Assembly (NCBI GenBank): GCA_033782935.1
Contig: JAWQEG010001220.1
Coordinates: forward strand, 2,604,001-2,668,000
From: Petrolisthes cinctipes
Taxonomy: Eukaryota; Arthropoda; Malacostraca; Decapoda; Porcellanidae
Direction: 5' to 3'
DNA length: 64,000 nucleotides
Shown: piece by piece, positions 38,875-51,662 of the stretch
Numbering within the stretch: position 1 is the first letter of the stretch
How the letters are laid out: the number at the start of each line of letters is the position of its first letter
Program-made: the position numbers and the translations under genes
Notes under the pieces: generated by a model
Seen by the model: the letters and a program-made list of their open reading frames with translations, nothing else
Database searches by the model: none
What the model was told of the DNA's origin: nothing

Positions 38875-40877
38875 TGTTAGAGTATTTTCAAAATACATGC
38901 TCAAAACATACTGAAAATCGATCTTTTAGGTGCACAAAGTCAATATGTGCATGAATTTTCTGTACCTGTTTATATCTCAAATTCAGGCTCAAAACACCCG
39001 AAAATTCAATATTTTGGGGTCCCAGAAGCAATCTGTACATGCCTACTCAGTGTTAGAGTATTTTCAAAATACAGGCCCAAAACATGCTGGAAATCGATAT
39101 TTTAGATGCCCAAAGTCAATATGTGCATGTATTTTCTGTACCCGTTTATATCTCAAATTCAGGCTCAAAACACCCGAAAATTCAATATTTTGGGGTCCCA
39201 GAAGCAATCTGTACATGCCTACTCAGTGTTAGAGTATTTTCAAAATATAGGCTAAAAACATGCTAAAAATCGATCTTTTAGGTGCCAAAAAGTCGATATC
39301 TCAAATTCAGTCCCAAAACACCCGAAAATTCAATATTTAGGGGTCCCAGAAGCGATCTGTACATGCCTACTCCGTGTTAGAGTATTTTCAAAATACATGC
39401 TCAAAACATACTGAAAATCGATCTTTTAGGTGCACAAAAGTCGATATGTGCATGCATCTTCAGTACCCGTTTATATCTCAAATTCAGGCTCAAAACACCC
39501 GAAAATTCAATATTTTGGGGTCCCAGAAGCAATCTGTACATGCCTACTCAGTGTTAGAGTATTTTCAAAATACAGGCCCAAAACATGCTGAAAATCGATA
39601 TTTTAGATGCCCAAAGTCAATATGTGCATGAATTTTCTGTACCTGTTTATATCTCAAATTCAGGCTCAAAACACCCGAAAATTCAATATTTTGGGGTCCA
39701 AGAAGCAATCTGTACATGCCTACACAGTGCTAGAATATTTTCAAAATATAGGCTAAAAACATGCTAAAAATCGACATTTTAGGTGTCAAAAAATCGATAT
39801 CTCAAATTCAGTCCCAAAACACCCGAAAATTCGATATTTAGGGGTCCCAGAAGCGATCTGTACATGCCTACTCCGTGTTAGAGTATTTTCAAAATACAGG
39901 CTCAAAACATACTGAAAATCGATCTTTTAGGTGCCCAAAAGTCGATATGTGCATGCATCTTCTGTACCCGTTTATATCTCAAATTCTGGCCCTAAACACC
40001 CGAAAATTCGATATTTTGGGGTCCCAGAAGCGATCTGTACATGCCTACTCCGTGTTAGAGTATTTTCAAAATTCAGGCCCAAAACATGCTGAAAATCGAT
40101 ATTTTTGGTGCCCAAAGTCAATATGTGCATGTATCTTCTGTACCCGTTTATATCTCAAATTCAGGCTCAAAACACCCGAAAATTCAATAATTTGGGGTCC
40201 CAGAAGCAATCTGTACATGCCTACACAGTGCTAGAATATTTTCAAAATATAGGCTAAAAACATGCTAAAAATCGACATTTTAGGTGTCAAAAAATCGATA
40301 TCTCAAATTCAGTCCCAAAACACCCGAAAATTCGATATTTAGAGGTCCCACAAGGTATCTGTACATGCCTACTCCGTGTTAGAGTATTTTCAAAATACAG
40401 GCCAAAAACATACTGAAAATCGATCTTTTAGGTGCCCAAAAGTCGATATGTGCATGCATCTTTTGTACCCGTTTATATCTCAAATTCTGGCCCTAAACAC
40501 CCGAAAATTCGATATTTTGGGGTCCCAGAAGCGATCTGTACATGCCTACTCCGTGTCAGAGTATTTTCAAAATTCAGGCCCAAAACATGCTGAAAATCGA
40601 TATTTTTGGTGCCCAAAGTCAATATGTGCATGTATCTTCTGTACCCGTTTATATCTCAAATTCAGGCTCAAAACACCCGAAAATTCAATATTTTGGGGTC
40701 CCAGAAGCAATCTGTACATGCCTACTCAGTGCTAGAATATTTTCAAAATATAGGCTAAAAACATGCTAAAAATCGATCTTTTAGGTGCCAAAAAGTCGAT
40801 ATCTCAAATTCAGTCCCAAAACACCCGAAAATTCGATATTTAGGGGTCCCAGAAGCGATCTGTACATGCCTACTCCG
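38875..40877. repeat. Four trimer units
   Basis: 38875 (500 bp), 39375, 39876 and 40377. The first monomer is an A1/B1 hybrid: CTCAAAACATACTG then GGTGCACAAAGTCAATATG, 176 bp long. The unit at 40377 has TGTCAGAG at its B start. Confidence 0.83.
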
Positions 40878-42871
40878 TGTTAGAGTATTTTCAAAATACA
40901 TGCTCAAAACATACTGAAAATCGATCTTTTAGGTGCACAAAAGTCGATATGTGCATGCATCTTCAGTACCCGTTTATATCTCAATTTCAGGCTCAAAACA
41001 CCCGAAAATTCAATATTTTGGGGTCCCAGAAGCAATCTGTACATGCCTACTCAGTGTTAGAGTATTTTCAAAATTCAGGCCCAAAACATGCTGAAAATCG
41101 ATATTTTAGATGCCCAAAGTCAATATGTGCATGTATCTTCTGTACCCGTTTATATCTCAAATTCAGGCTCAAAACACCCGAAAATTCAATATTTTGGGGT
41201 CCCAGAAGCAATCTGTACAGTGCTAGAATATTTTCAAAATATAGGCTAAAAACATGCTAAAAATCGACATTTTAGGTGCCAAAAAATCGATATCTCAAAT
41301 TCAGTCCCAAAACACCCGAAAATTCGATATTTAGAGGTCCCAGAAGGTATCTGTACATGCCTACTCCGTGTTAGAGTATTTTCAAAATACAGGCCAAAAA
41401 CATACTGAAAATCGATCTTTTAGGTGCCCAAAAGTCGATATGTGCATGCATCTTCTGTACCCGTTTATATCTCAAATTCTGGCCCTAAACACCCGAAAAT
41501 TCGATATTTTTGGGTCCCAGAAGCGATCTGTACATGCCTACTCCGTGTTAGAGTATTTTCAAAATTCAGGCCCAAAACATGCTAAAAATCGATATTTTTG
41601 GTGCCCAAAGTCAATATGTGCATGTATCTTCTGTACCCGTTTATATCTCAAATTCAGGCTCAAAACACCCGAAAATTCAATATTTTGGGGTCCCAGAAGC
41701 AATCTGTACATGCCTACTCATTGCTAGAATATTTTCAAAATATAGGCTAAAAACATGCTAAAAATCGATCTTTTAGGATCCAAAAAGTCGATATCTCAAA
41801 TTCAGTCCCAAAACACCCGAAAATTCGATATTTAGGGGTCCCAGAAGCGATCTGTACATGCCTACTCCGTGTTAGAGTATTTTCAAAATACATGCTCAAA
41901 ACATTCTGAAAATCGATCTTTTAGGTGCACAAAAGTCGATATGTGCATGCATCTTCAGTACCCGTTTATATCTCAAATTCAGGCTCAAAACACCCGAAAA
42001 TTCAATATTTTGGGGTCCCAGAAGCAATCTGTACATGCCTACTCAGTGTTAGAGTATTTTCAAAATACAGGCCCAAAACATGTTGAAAATCGATATTTTA
42101 GATGCCCAAAGTCAATATGTGCATGTATTTTCTGTAACCGTTTATATCTCAAATTCAGGCTCAAAACACCCGAAAATTCAATATTTTGGGGTCCCAGAAG
42201 CAATCTGTACATGCCTACACAGTGCTAGAATATTTTCAAAATATAGGCTAAAAACATGCTAAAAATCGACATTTTAGGTGTCAAAAAATCGATATCTCAA
42301 ATTCAGTCCCAAAACACCCGAAAATTCGATATTTAGAGGTCCCAGAAGGTATCTGTACATGCCTACTCCGTGTTAGAGTATTTTCAAAATACAGGCCAAA
42401 AACATACTGAAAATCGATCTTTTAGGTGCCCAAAAGTCGATATGTGCATGCATCTTCTGTACCCGTTTATATCTCAAATTCTGGCCCTAAACACCCGAAA
42501 ATTCGATATTTTGGGGTCCCAGAAGCGATCTGTACATGCCTACTCCGTGTTAGAGTATTTTCAAAATTCAGGCCCAAAACATGCTGAAAATCGATATTTT
42601 TGGTGCCCAAAGTCAATATGTGCATGTATCTTCTGTACCCGTTTATATCTCAAATTCAGGCTCAAAACACCCGAAAATTCAATATTTTGGGGTCCCAGAA
42701 GCAATCTGTACATGCCTACTCAGTTCTAGAATATTTTCAAAATATAGGCTAAAAACATGCTAAAAATCGATCTTTTATGTGCCAAAAAGTCGATATATCA
42801 AATTCAGTCCCAAAACACCCGAAAATTCGATATTAAGGGGTCCCAGAAGCGATCTGTAAATGCCTACTCCG
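40878..42871. repeat. One 491-bp and three 501-bp units
   Basis: 40878 (491 bp, CTGTACAGTGCTAG), 41369, 41870 and 42371. 41715 onward matches 36578 onward at an offset of 5137, sharing CTCATTGCTAG, ACATGTTGAAAATC and TTTTCTGTAACCG. Confidence 0.83.
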
Positions 42872-43863
42872 TGTTAGAGTATTTTCAAAATACATGCTCA
42901 AAACATACTGAAAATCGATCTTTTAGGTGCACAAAAGTCGATATGTGTATGCATCTTCAGTACCCGTTTATATCTCAAATTCAGGCTCAAAACACCCGAA
43001 AATTCAATATTTTGGGGTCCCAGAAGCAATCTGTACATGCCTACTCCGTGTTAGAGTATTTTCAAAATACAGGCCTAAAACATGCTGAAAATCGATATTT
43101 TAGATGCCCAAAGTCAATATGTGCATGTATCTTCAGTACCCGTTTATATCTCAAATTCAGGCTCAAAACACCCGAAAATTCAATATTTTGGGTTCCCAGA
43201 AGCAATCTGTACAGTGCTAGAATATTTTCAAAATATAGGCTAAAAACATGCTAAAAATCGATCTTTTATGTGCCATAAAGTCGATATCTCAAATTCAGTC
43301 CCAAAACACCCGAAAATTCGATATTAAGGGGTCCCAGAAGCGATCTGTACATGCCTACTCCGTGTTAGAGTATTTTCAAAATACATGCTCAAAACATACT
43401 GAAAATCGATCTTTTAGGTGCACAAAAGTCGATATGTGCATGCATCTTCAGTACCCGTTTATATCTCAAATTCAGGCTCAAAACACCCGAAAATTCAATA
43501 TTTTGGGGTCCCAGAAGCAATCTGTACATGCCTACTCAGTGTTAAAGTATTTTCAAAATACAGGCCCAAAACATGCTGAAAATCGATATTTTAGATGCCC
43601 AAAGTCAATATGTGCATGTATTTTCTGTACCCGTTTATATCTCAAATTCAGGCTCAAAACACCCGAAAATTCAATATTTTGGGGTCCCAGAAGCAATCTG
43701 TACATGCCTACACAGTGCTAGAATATTTTCAAAATATAGGCTAAAAACATGCTAAAAATCGATCTTTTAGGTGCCAAAAAGTCGATATCTCAAATTCAGT
43801 CCCAAAACACATGAAAATTCAATATTTAGGGGTCCCAGAAGCGATCTGTACATGCCTACTCCG
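42872..43863. repeat. 1316-bp duplication, main part of copy 1
   Basis: Units of 491 and 501 bp. With the preceding B2-C (from about 42590) this matches 43906-45179 at offset 1316. Markers are TCAGTTCTAG, TTTTATGTGCC, GATATATCAAATTC, GATATTAAGGGG, CTGTAAATGCC and GGGTTCCCAG. Only single-base differences were seen (CCATAAAG at 43274, AACACATGAAAA at 43807). Confidence 0.87.
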
Positions 43864-44187
43864 TGTTAGAGTATTTTCAAAATACATGCTCAAAACATAC
43901 TGAAAATCGATATTTTTGGTGCCCAAAGTCAATATGTGCATGTATCTTCTGTACCCGTTTATATCTCAAATTCAGGCTCAAAACACCCGAAAATTCAATA
44001 TTTTGGGGTCCCAGAAGCAATCTGTACATGCCTACTCAGTTCTAGAATATTTTCAAAATATAGGCTAAAAACATGCTAAAAATCGATCTTTTATGTGCCA
44101 AAAAGTCGATATATCAAATTCAGTCCCAAAACACCCGAAAATTCGATATTAAGGGGTCCCAGAAGCGATCTGTAAATGCCTACTCCG
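43864..44187. repeat. 324-bp dimer with A1/B2 hybrid monomer at a duplication joint
   Basis: The first monomer starts as A1 (ATGCTCAAAACATACTG) and becomes B2 (GATATTTTTGGTGCCC) after the shared CTGAAAATCGAT. This is the novel joint expected from the unequal exchange that made the 1316-bp duplication. Confidence 0.87.
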
Positions 44188-45179
44188 TGTTAGAGTATTT
44201 TCAAAATACATGCTCAAAACATACTGAAAATCGATCTTTTAGGTGCACAAAAGTCGATATGTGTATGCATCTTCAGTACCCGTTTATATCTCAAATTCAG
44301 GCTCAAAACACCCGAAAATTCAATATTTTGGGGTCCCAGAAGCAATCTGTACATGCCTACTCCGTGTTAGAGTATTTTCAAAATACAGGCCTAAAACATG
44401 CTGAAAATCGATATTTTAGATGCCCAAAGTCAATATGTGCATGTATCTTCAGTACCCGTTTATATCTCAAATTCAGGCTCAAAACACCCGAAAATTCAAT
44501 ATTTTGGGTTCCCAGAAGCAATCTGTACAGTGCTAGAATATTTTCAAAATATAGGCTAAAAACATGCTAAAAATCGATCTTTTATGTGCCAAAAAGTCGA
44601 TATCTCAAATTCAGTCCCAAAACACCCGAAAATTCGATATTAAGGGGTCCCAGAAGCGATCTGTACATGCCTACTCCGTGTTAGAGTATTTTCAAAATAC
44701 ATGCTCAAAACATACTGAAAATCGATCTTTTAGGTGCACAAAAGTCGATATGTGCATGCATCTTCAGTACCCGTTTATATCTCAAATTCAGGCTCAAAAC
44801 ACCCGAAAATTCAATATTTTGGGGTCCCAGAAGCAATCTGTACATGCCTACTCAGTGTTAAAGTATTTTCAAAATACAGGCCCAAAACATGCTGAAAATC
44901 GATATTTTAGATGCCCAAAGTCAATATGTGCATGTATTTTCTGTACCCGTTTATATCTCAAATTCAGGCTCAAAACACCCGAAAATTCAATATTTTGGGG
45001 TCCCAGAAGCAATCTGTACATGCCTACACAGTGCTAGAATATTTTCAAAATATAGGCTAAAAACATGCTAAAAATCGATCTTTTAGGTGCCAAAAAGTCG
45101 ATATCTCAAATTCAGTCCCAAAACACCCGAAAATTCAATATTTAGGGGTCCCAGAAGCGATCTGTACATGCCTACTCCG
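44188..45179. repeat. 1316-bp duplication, main part of copy 2
   Basis: Units of 491 and 501 bp carrying the same markers as 42872-43863. Confidence 0.87.
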
Positions 45180-48175
45180 TGTTAGAGTATTTTCAAAATA
45201 CATGCTCAAAACATACTGAAAATCGATCTTTTAGGTGCCCAAAAGTCGATATGTGCATGCATCTTCAGTACCCGGTTATATCTCAAATTCAGGCTCAAAA
45301 CACCCGAAAATTCAATATTTTGGGGTCCCAGAAGCAATCTGTACATGCCTACTCAGTGTTAGAGTATTTTCAAAATACAGGCCCAAAACATGCTGAAAAT
45401 CGATATTTTAGATGCCCAAAGTCAATATGTGCATGTATTTTCTGTACCTGTTTATATCTCAAATTCAGGCTCATAACACCCGAAAATTCAATATTTTGGG
45501 GTCCAAGAAGCAATCTGTACATGCCTACACAGTGCTAGAATATTTTCAAAATATAGGCTAAAAACATGCTAAAAATCGACATTTTAGGTGTCAAAAAATC
45601 GATATCTCAAATTCAGTCCCAAAACACCCGAAAATTCGATATTTAGGGGTCCCAGAAGCGATCTGTACATGCCTACTCCGTGTTAGAGTATTTTCAAAAT
45701 ACAGGCAAAAAACATACTGAAAATCGATCTTTTAGGTGCCCAAAAGTCGATATGTGCATGCATCTTCTGTACCCGTTTATATCTCAAATTCTGGCCCTAA
45801 ACACCCGAAAATTCGATATTTTGGGGTCCCAGAAGCGATCTGTACATGCCTACTCCGTGTTAGAGTATTTTCAAAATTCAGGCCCAAAACATTTTGAAAA
45901 TCGATATTTTTGGTGCCCAAAGTCAATATGTGCATGTATCTTCTGTACCCGTTTATATCTCAAATTCAGGCTCAAAACACCCGAAAATTCAATATTTTGG
46001 GGTCCCAGAAGCAATCTGTACATGCCTACTCAGTGCTAGAATATTTTCAAAATATAGGCTAAAAACATGCTAAAAATCGATCTTTTAGGTGCCAAAAAGT
46101 CGATATCTCAAATTCAGTCCCAAAACACCCGAAAATTCGATATTTAGGGGTCCCAAAAGCGATCTGTACATGCCTACTCCGTGTTAGAGTATTTTCAAAA
46201 TACATGCTCAAAACATACTGAAAATCGATCTTTTAGGTGTACAAAAGTCGATATGTGCATGCATCTTCAGTACCCGTTTATATCTCAAATTCAGGCTCAA
46301 AACACCCGAAAATTCAATATTTTGGGGTCCCAGAAGCAATCTGTACATGCCTACTCAGTGTTAGAGTATTTTCAAAATACAGGCCCAAAACATGCTGAAA
46401 ATCGATATTTTAGATGCCCAAAGTCAATATGTGCATGTATCTTCTGTACCCGTTTATATCTCAAATTCAGGCTCAAAACACCCGAAAATTCAATATTTTG
46501 GGGTCCCAGAAGCAATCTGTACAGTGCTAGAATATTTTCAAAATATAGGCTAAAAACATGCTAAAAATCGATCTTTTAGGTGCCAAAAAGTCGATATCTC
46601 AAATTCAGTCCCAAAACACCCGAAAATTCGATATTTAGGGGTCCCAGAAGCGATCTGTACATGCCTACTCCGTGTTAGAGTATTTTCAAAATACATGCTC
46701 AAAACATACTGAAAATCGATCTTTTAGGTGCCCAAAAGTCGATATGTGCATGCATCTTCAGTACCCGTTTATATCTCAAATTCAGGCTCAAAACACCCGA
46801 AAATTCAATATTTTGGGGTCCCAGAAGCAATCTGTACATGCCTACTCAGTGTTAGAGTATTTTCAAAATACAGGCCCAAAACATGCTGAAAATAGATATT
46901 TTAGATGCCCAAAGTCAATATGTGCATGTATCTTCTGTACCCGTTTATATCTCAAATTCAGGCTCAAAACACCCGAAAATTCAATATTTTGGGGTCCCAG
47001 AAGCAATCTGTACATGCCTACACAGTGCTAGAATATTTTCAAAATATAGGCTAAAAACATGCTAAAAATCGACATTTTAGGTGCCAAAAAATCGATATCT
47101 CAAATTCAGTCCCAAAACACCCGAAAATTCGATATTTAGGGGTCCCAGAAGCGATCTGTACATGCCTACTCCGTGTTAGAGTATTTTCAAAATACATGCT
47201 CAAAACATACTGAAAATCGATCTTTTAGGTGCACAAAAGTCGATATGTGCATGCATCTTCAGTACCCGTTTATATCTCAAATTCAGGCTCAAAACACCCG
47301 AAAATTCAATATTTTGGGGTCCCAGAAGCAATCTGTACATGCCTACTCAGTGTTAGAGTAATTTCAAAATACAGGCCCAAAACATGCTGAAAATCGATAT
47401 TTTAGATGCCCAAAGTCAATATGTGCATGTATCTTCTGTACCCGTTTATATCTCAAATTCAGGCTCAAAACACCCGAAAATTCAATATTTTGGGGTCCCA
47501 GAAGCAATCTGTACATGCCTACACAGTGCTAGAATATTTTCAAAATATAGGCTAAAAACATGCTAAAAATCGACATTTTAGGTGCCAAAAAATCGATATC
47601 TCAAATTCAGTCCCAAAACACCCGAAAATTCGATATTTAGAGGTCCCAGAAGGCATCTGTACATGCCTACTCCGTGTTAGAGTATTTTCAAAATACAGGC
47701 CAAAAACATACTGAAAATCGATCTTTTAGGTGCCCAAAAGTCGATATGTGCATGCATCTTCTGTACCCGTTTATATCTCAAATTCTGGCCCTAAACACCC
47801 GAAAATTCGATATTTTGGGGTCCCAGAAGCGATCTGTACATGCCTACTCCGTGTTAGAGTATTTTCAAAATTCAGGCCAAAAACATGCTGAAAATCGATA
47901 TTTTTGGTGCCCAAAGTCAATATGTGCATGTATCTTCTGTACCCGTTTATATCTCAAATTCAGGCTTAAAACACCCGAAAATTCCATACTTTGGGGTCCC
48001 AGAAGCAATCTGTACATGCCTACACAGTGCTAGAATATTTTCAAAATATAGGCTAAAAACATGCTAAAAATCGACATTTTAGGTGCCAAAAAATCGATAT
48101 CTCAAATTCAGTCCCAAAACACCCGAAAATTCGATATTTAGAGGTCCCAGAAGGCATCTGTACATGCCTACTCAG
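45180..48175. repeat. Six trimer units
   Basis: 45180, 45681, 46182 (491 bp), 46673, 47174 and 47675. CCGGTTATATC near 45273 and TTCCATACTTTGG near 47982 are private variants. TAATTTC near 47358 breaks the dyad of a B1 monomer. Confidence 0.85.
47675..47851. repeat. Reference monomer A2 (177 bp)
   Basis: Second flavour of A: CAGGCCAAAAACATACTG, GGTGCCCAAAAGTCG, CATCTTCTGTACCC, AATTCTGGCCCTAAACACCC, AATTCGATATTTTGGGG, AGAAGCGATCTG and TACTCCG at the end. It normally follows C1 and precedes B2. Confidence 0.9.
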
Positions 48176-48490
48176 TGTTAGAGTATTTTCAAAATACAGG
48201 CCAAAAACATACTGAAAATCGATCTTTTAGGTGCCCAAAAGTCGATATGTGCATGCATCTTCTGTACCCGTTTATATCTCAAATTCAGGCTCAAAACACC
48301 CGAAAATTCAATATTTTGGGGTCCCAGAAGCAATCTGTACAGTGCTAGAATATTTTCAAAATATAGGCTAAAAACATGCTAAAAATCGATCTTTTAGGTG
48401 CCAAAAAGTCGATATCTCAAATTCAGTCCCAAAACACCCGAAAATTCGATATTTCGGGGTCCCAGAAGCGATCTGTACATGCCTACTCCG
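48176..48490. repeat. 315-bp dimer unit A-C
   Basis: An A2 start that becomes B-like in its right half, with the 10-bp junction loss (CTGTACAGTGCTAG, 167 bp), followed by C2 ending ATATTTCGGGG. Confidence 0.84.
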
Positions 48491-49168
48491 TGTTAGAGTA
48501 TTTTCAAAATACATGCTCAAAACATACTGAAAATCGATCTTTTAGGTGCACAAAAGTCGATATGTGCATGCATCTTCAGTACCCGTTTATATCTCAAATT
48601 CAGGCTCAAAACACCCGAAAATTCAATATTTTGGGGTCCCATAAGCAATCTGTACATGCCTACTCAGTGTTAGAGTATTTTCAATATACAGGCCCAAAAC
48701 ATGCTGAAAATCGATATTTTAGATGCCCAAAGTCAATATGTGCATGTATCTTCTGTACCCGTTTATATCTCAAATTCAGGCTCATAACACCCGAAAATTC
48801 AATATTTTGGGGTCCCAGAAGCAATCTGTACATGCCTACACAGTGCTAGAATATTTTCAAAATATAGGCTAAAAACATGCTAAAAATCAACATTTTAGGT
48901 GCCAAAAAATCGATATCTCAAATTCAGTCCCAAAACACCCGAAAATTCGATATTTAGAGGTCCCAGAAGGTATCTGTACATGCCTACTCCGTGTTAGAGT
49001 ATTTTCAAAATACAGGCAAAAAACATACTGAAAATCGATCTTTTAGGTGCCCAAAAGTCGATATGTGCATGCATCTTCTGTACCCGTTTACATCTCAAAT
49101 TCTGGCCCTAAACACCCGAAAATTCGATATTTTGGGGTCCCAGAAGCGATCTGTACATGCCTACTCCG

Positions 49169-49344
49169 TGTTAGAGTATTTTCAAAATTCAGGCCCAAAA
49201 CATGCTGAAAATCGATATTTTTGGTGCCCAAAGTCAATATGTGCATGTATCTTCTGTACCCGTTTATATCTCAAATTCAGGCTCAAAACACCCGAAAATT
49301 CAATATTTTGGGGTCCCAGAAGCAATCTGTACATGCCTACTCAG
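49169..49344. repeat. Reference monomer B2 (176 bp)
   Basis: Second flavour of B: GTATTTTCAAAATTCAGGCCC (which breaks the first dyad) and GATATTTTTGGTGCCC. It ends AATTCAATATTTTGGGG, AGAAGCAATCTG and TACTCAG. It follows A2 and usually precedes C2. Confidence 0.9.
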
Positions 49345-49492
49345 TGCTAGAATATTTTCAAAATATAGGCTAAAAACATGCTAAAAATCGATCTTTTAGG
49401 TGCCAAAAAGTCGATATCTCAAATTCAGTCCCAAAACACCCGAAAATTCGATATTTAGGGGTCCCAGAAGCAATCTGTACATGCCTACTCCG
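49345..49492. repeat. Reference monomer C2 (148 bp)
   Basis: Second flavour of the truncated monomer: AAAAATCGATCTTTTAGG, GCCAAAAAGTCGATATCTC and ATATTTAGGGGTCCC. Most copies then read AGAAGCGATCTG; this one reads AGAAGCAATCTG. It shares the 29-bp deletion with C1 and is usually followed by A1. Confidence 0.88.
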
Positions 49493-50494
49493 TGTTAGAG
49501 TATTTTCAAAATACATGCTCAAAACATTCTGAAAATCGATCTTTTAGGTGCACAAAAGTCGATATGTGCATGCATCTTCAGTACCCGTTTATATCTCAAA
49601 TTCAGGCTCAAAACACCCGAAAATTCAATATTTTGGGGTCCCAGAAGCAATCTGTACATGCCTACTCAGTGTCAGAGTATTTTCAATATACAGGCCCAAA
49701 ACATGCTGAAAATCGATATTTTAGATGCCCAAAGTCAATATGTGCATGTATCTTCTGTACTCGTTTATATCTCAAATTCAGGCTCAAAACACCCGAAAAT
49801 TCAATATTTTGGGGTCCCAGAAGCAATCTGTACATGCCTACTCAGTGCTAGAATATTTTCAAAATATAGGCTAAAAACATGCTAAAAATCGATCTTTAAG
49901 GTGCCAAAAAGTCGATATCTCAAATTCAGTCCCAAAACACCGGAAAATTCGATATTTAGGGGTCCCAGAAGCGATCTGTACATGCCTACTCCGTGTTAGA
50001 GTATTTTCAAAATACATGCTCAAAACATTCTGAAAATCGATCTTTTAGGTGCACAAAAGTCGATATGTGCATGCATCTTCAGTACCCGTTTATATCTCAA
50101 ATTCAGGCTCAAAACACCCGAAAATTCAATATTTTGGGGTCCCAGAAGCAATCTGTACATGCCTACTCAGTGTTAGAGTATTTTCAATATACAGGCCCAA
50201 AACATGCTGAAAATCGATATTTTAGATGCCCAAAGTCAATATGTGCATGAATCTTCTGTACCCGTTTATATCTCAAATTCAGGCTCAAAACACCCGAAAA
50301 TTCAATATTTTGGGGACCCAGAAGCAATCTGTACATGCCTACACAGTGCTGGAATATTTTCAAAATATAGGCTAAAAACATGCCAAAAATCGACATTTTA
50401 GGTGCCAAAAAATCGATATCTCAAATTCAGTCCCAAAACACCCGAAAATTCGATATTTTGGGGTCCCAGAAGCGATCTGTACATGCCTACTCCG

Positions 50495-50818
50495 TGTTAG
50501 AGTATTTTCAAAATTCAGGCCCAAAACATGCTGAAAATCGATATTTTTGGTGCTCAAAGTCAATATGTGCATGTATCTTCTGTACCCGTTTATATCTCAA
50601 ATTCAGGCTCAAAACACCCGAAAATTCAATATTTTGGGGTCCCAGAAGCAATCTGTACATGCCTACTCAGTGCTAGAATATTTTCAAAATATAGGCTAAA
50701 AACATGCTAAAAATCGATCTTTTAGGTGCCAAAAAGTCGATATCACAAATTCAGTCCCAAAACACCCGAAAATTCGATATTTAGGGGTCCCAGAAGCGAT
50801 CTGTACATGCCTACTCCG
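50495..50818. repeat. 324-bp dimer unit B2-C2
   Basis: The preceding C ends with A2-type TTTTGGGGTCCCAGAAGCG, and B2 (with GGTGCTCAAAG) follows directly. A C/A2 exchange removed one monomer. Confidence 0.84.
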
Positions 50819-51662
50819 TGTTAGAGTATTTTCAAAATACATGCTCAATACATACTGAAAATCGATCTTTTAGGTGCACAAAAGTCGATATGTGCATGCA
50901 TCTTCAGTACCCGTTTATATCTCAAATTCAGGCTCAAAACACCCGAAAATTCAATATTTTGGGGTCCCAGAAGCAATCTGTACATGCCTAGTCAGTGTTA
51001 GAGTATTTTCAATATACAGGCCCAAAACATGCTGAAAATCGATATTTTAGATGCCCAAAGTCAATATGTGCATGTATCTTCTGTACCCGTTTATATCTCA
51101 AATTCAGGCTCAAAACACCCGAAAATTCAATATTTTGGGGTCCCAGAAGGTATCTGTATATGCCTACTCCGTGTTAGAGTATTTTCAAAATACAGGCCAA
51201 AAACATACTGAAAATCGATCTTTTAGGTGCCCAAAAGTCGATATGCGCATGCATCTTCTGTACCCGTTTATATCTCAAATTCTGGCCCTAAACACCCGAA
51301 AATTCGATATTTTGGGGTCCCAGAAGCGATCTGTACATGTCTACTCCGTGTTAGAGTATTTTCAAAATTCAGGCCCAAAACATGCTGAAAATCGATATTT
51401 TTGGTGCCCAAAGTCAATATGTGCATGTATCTTCTGTACCCGTTTATATCTCAAATTCAGGCTCAAAACACCCGAAAATTCAATATTTTGGGGTCCCAGA
51501 AGCAATCTGTACAGTGCTAGAATATTTTCAAAATATAGGCTAAAAACATGCTAAAAATCGATCTTTTAGGTGCCAAAAAGTCGATATCTCAAATTCAGTC
51601 CCAAAACACCCGAAAATTCGATATTTAGGGGTCCCAGAATCGATCTGTACATGCCTACTCCG
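50819..51662. repeat. 844-bp pentamer unit A1-B1-A2-B2-C
   Basis: Monomer starts are 50819, 50996, 51172, 51349 and 51515. The C expected after B1 is absent; B1 ends AGAAGGTATCTG as C1 does, so the exchange was between B1 and C1 within their shared right half. Confidence 0.85.

Larger units (their letters stand above)
48491..49492. repeat. Exemplar of the 1002-bp hexamer A1-B1-C1-A2-B2-C2
   Basis: Two 501-bp trimers of alternating flavour: 48491-48991 is A1-B1-C1 and 48992-49492 is A2-B2-C2. The same alternation is visible at 1-1002 and through much of 33728-51662. It makes 1002 bp the more accurate HOR period in those regions. Confidence 0.82.
48491..50494. repeat. Four 501-bp units with TTTTCAATATACAGG marker
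   Basis: 48491, 48992, 49493 and 49994. Three of the four B1 monomers carry TCAATATAC in place of TCAAAATAC. Confidence 0.85.
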
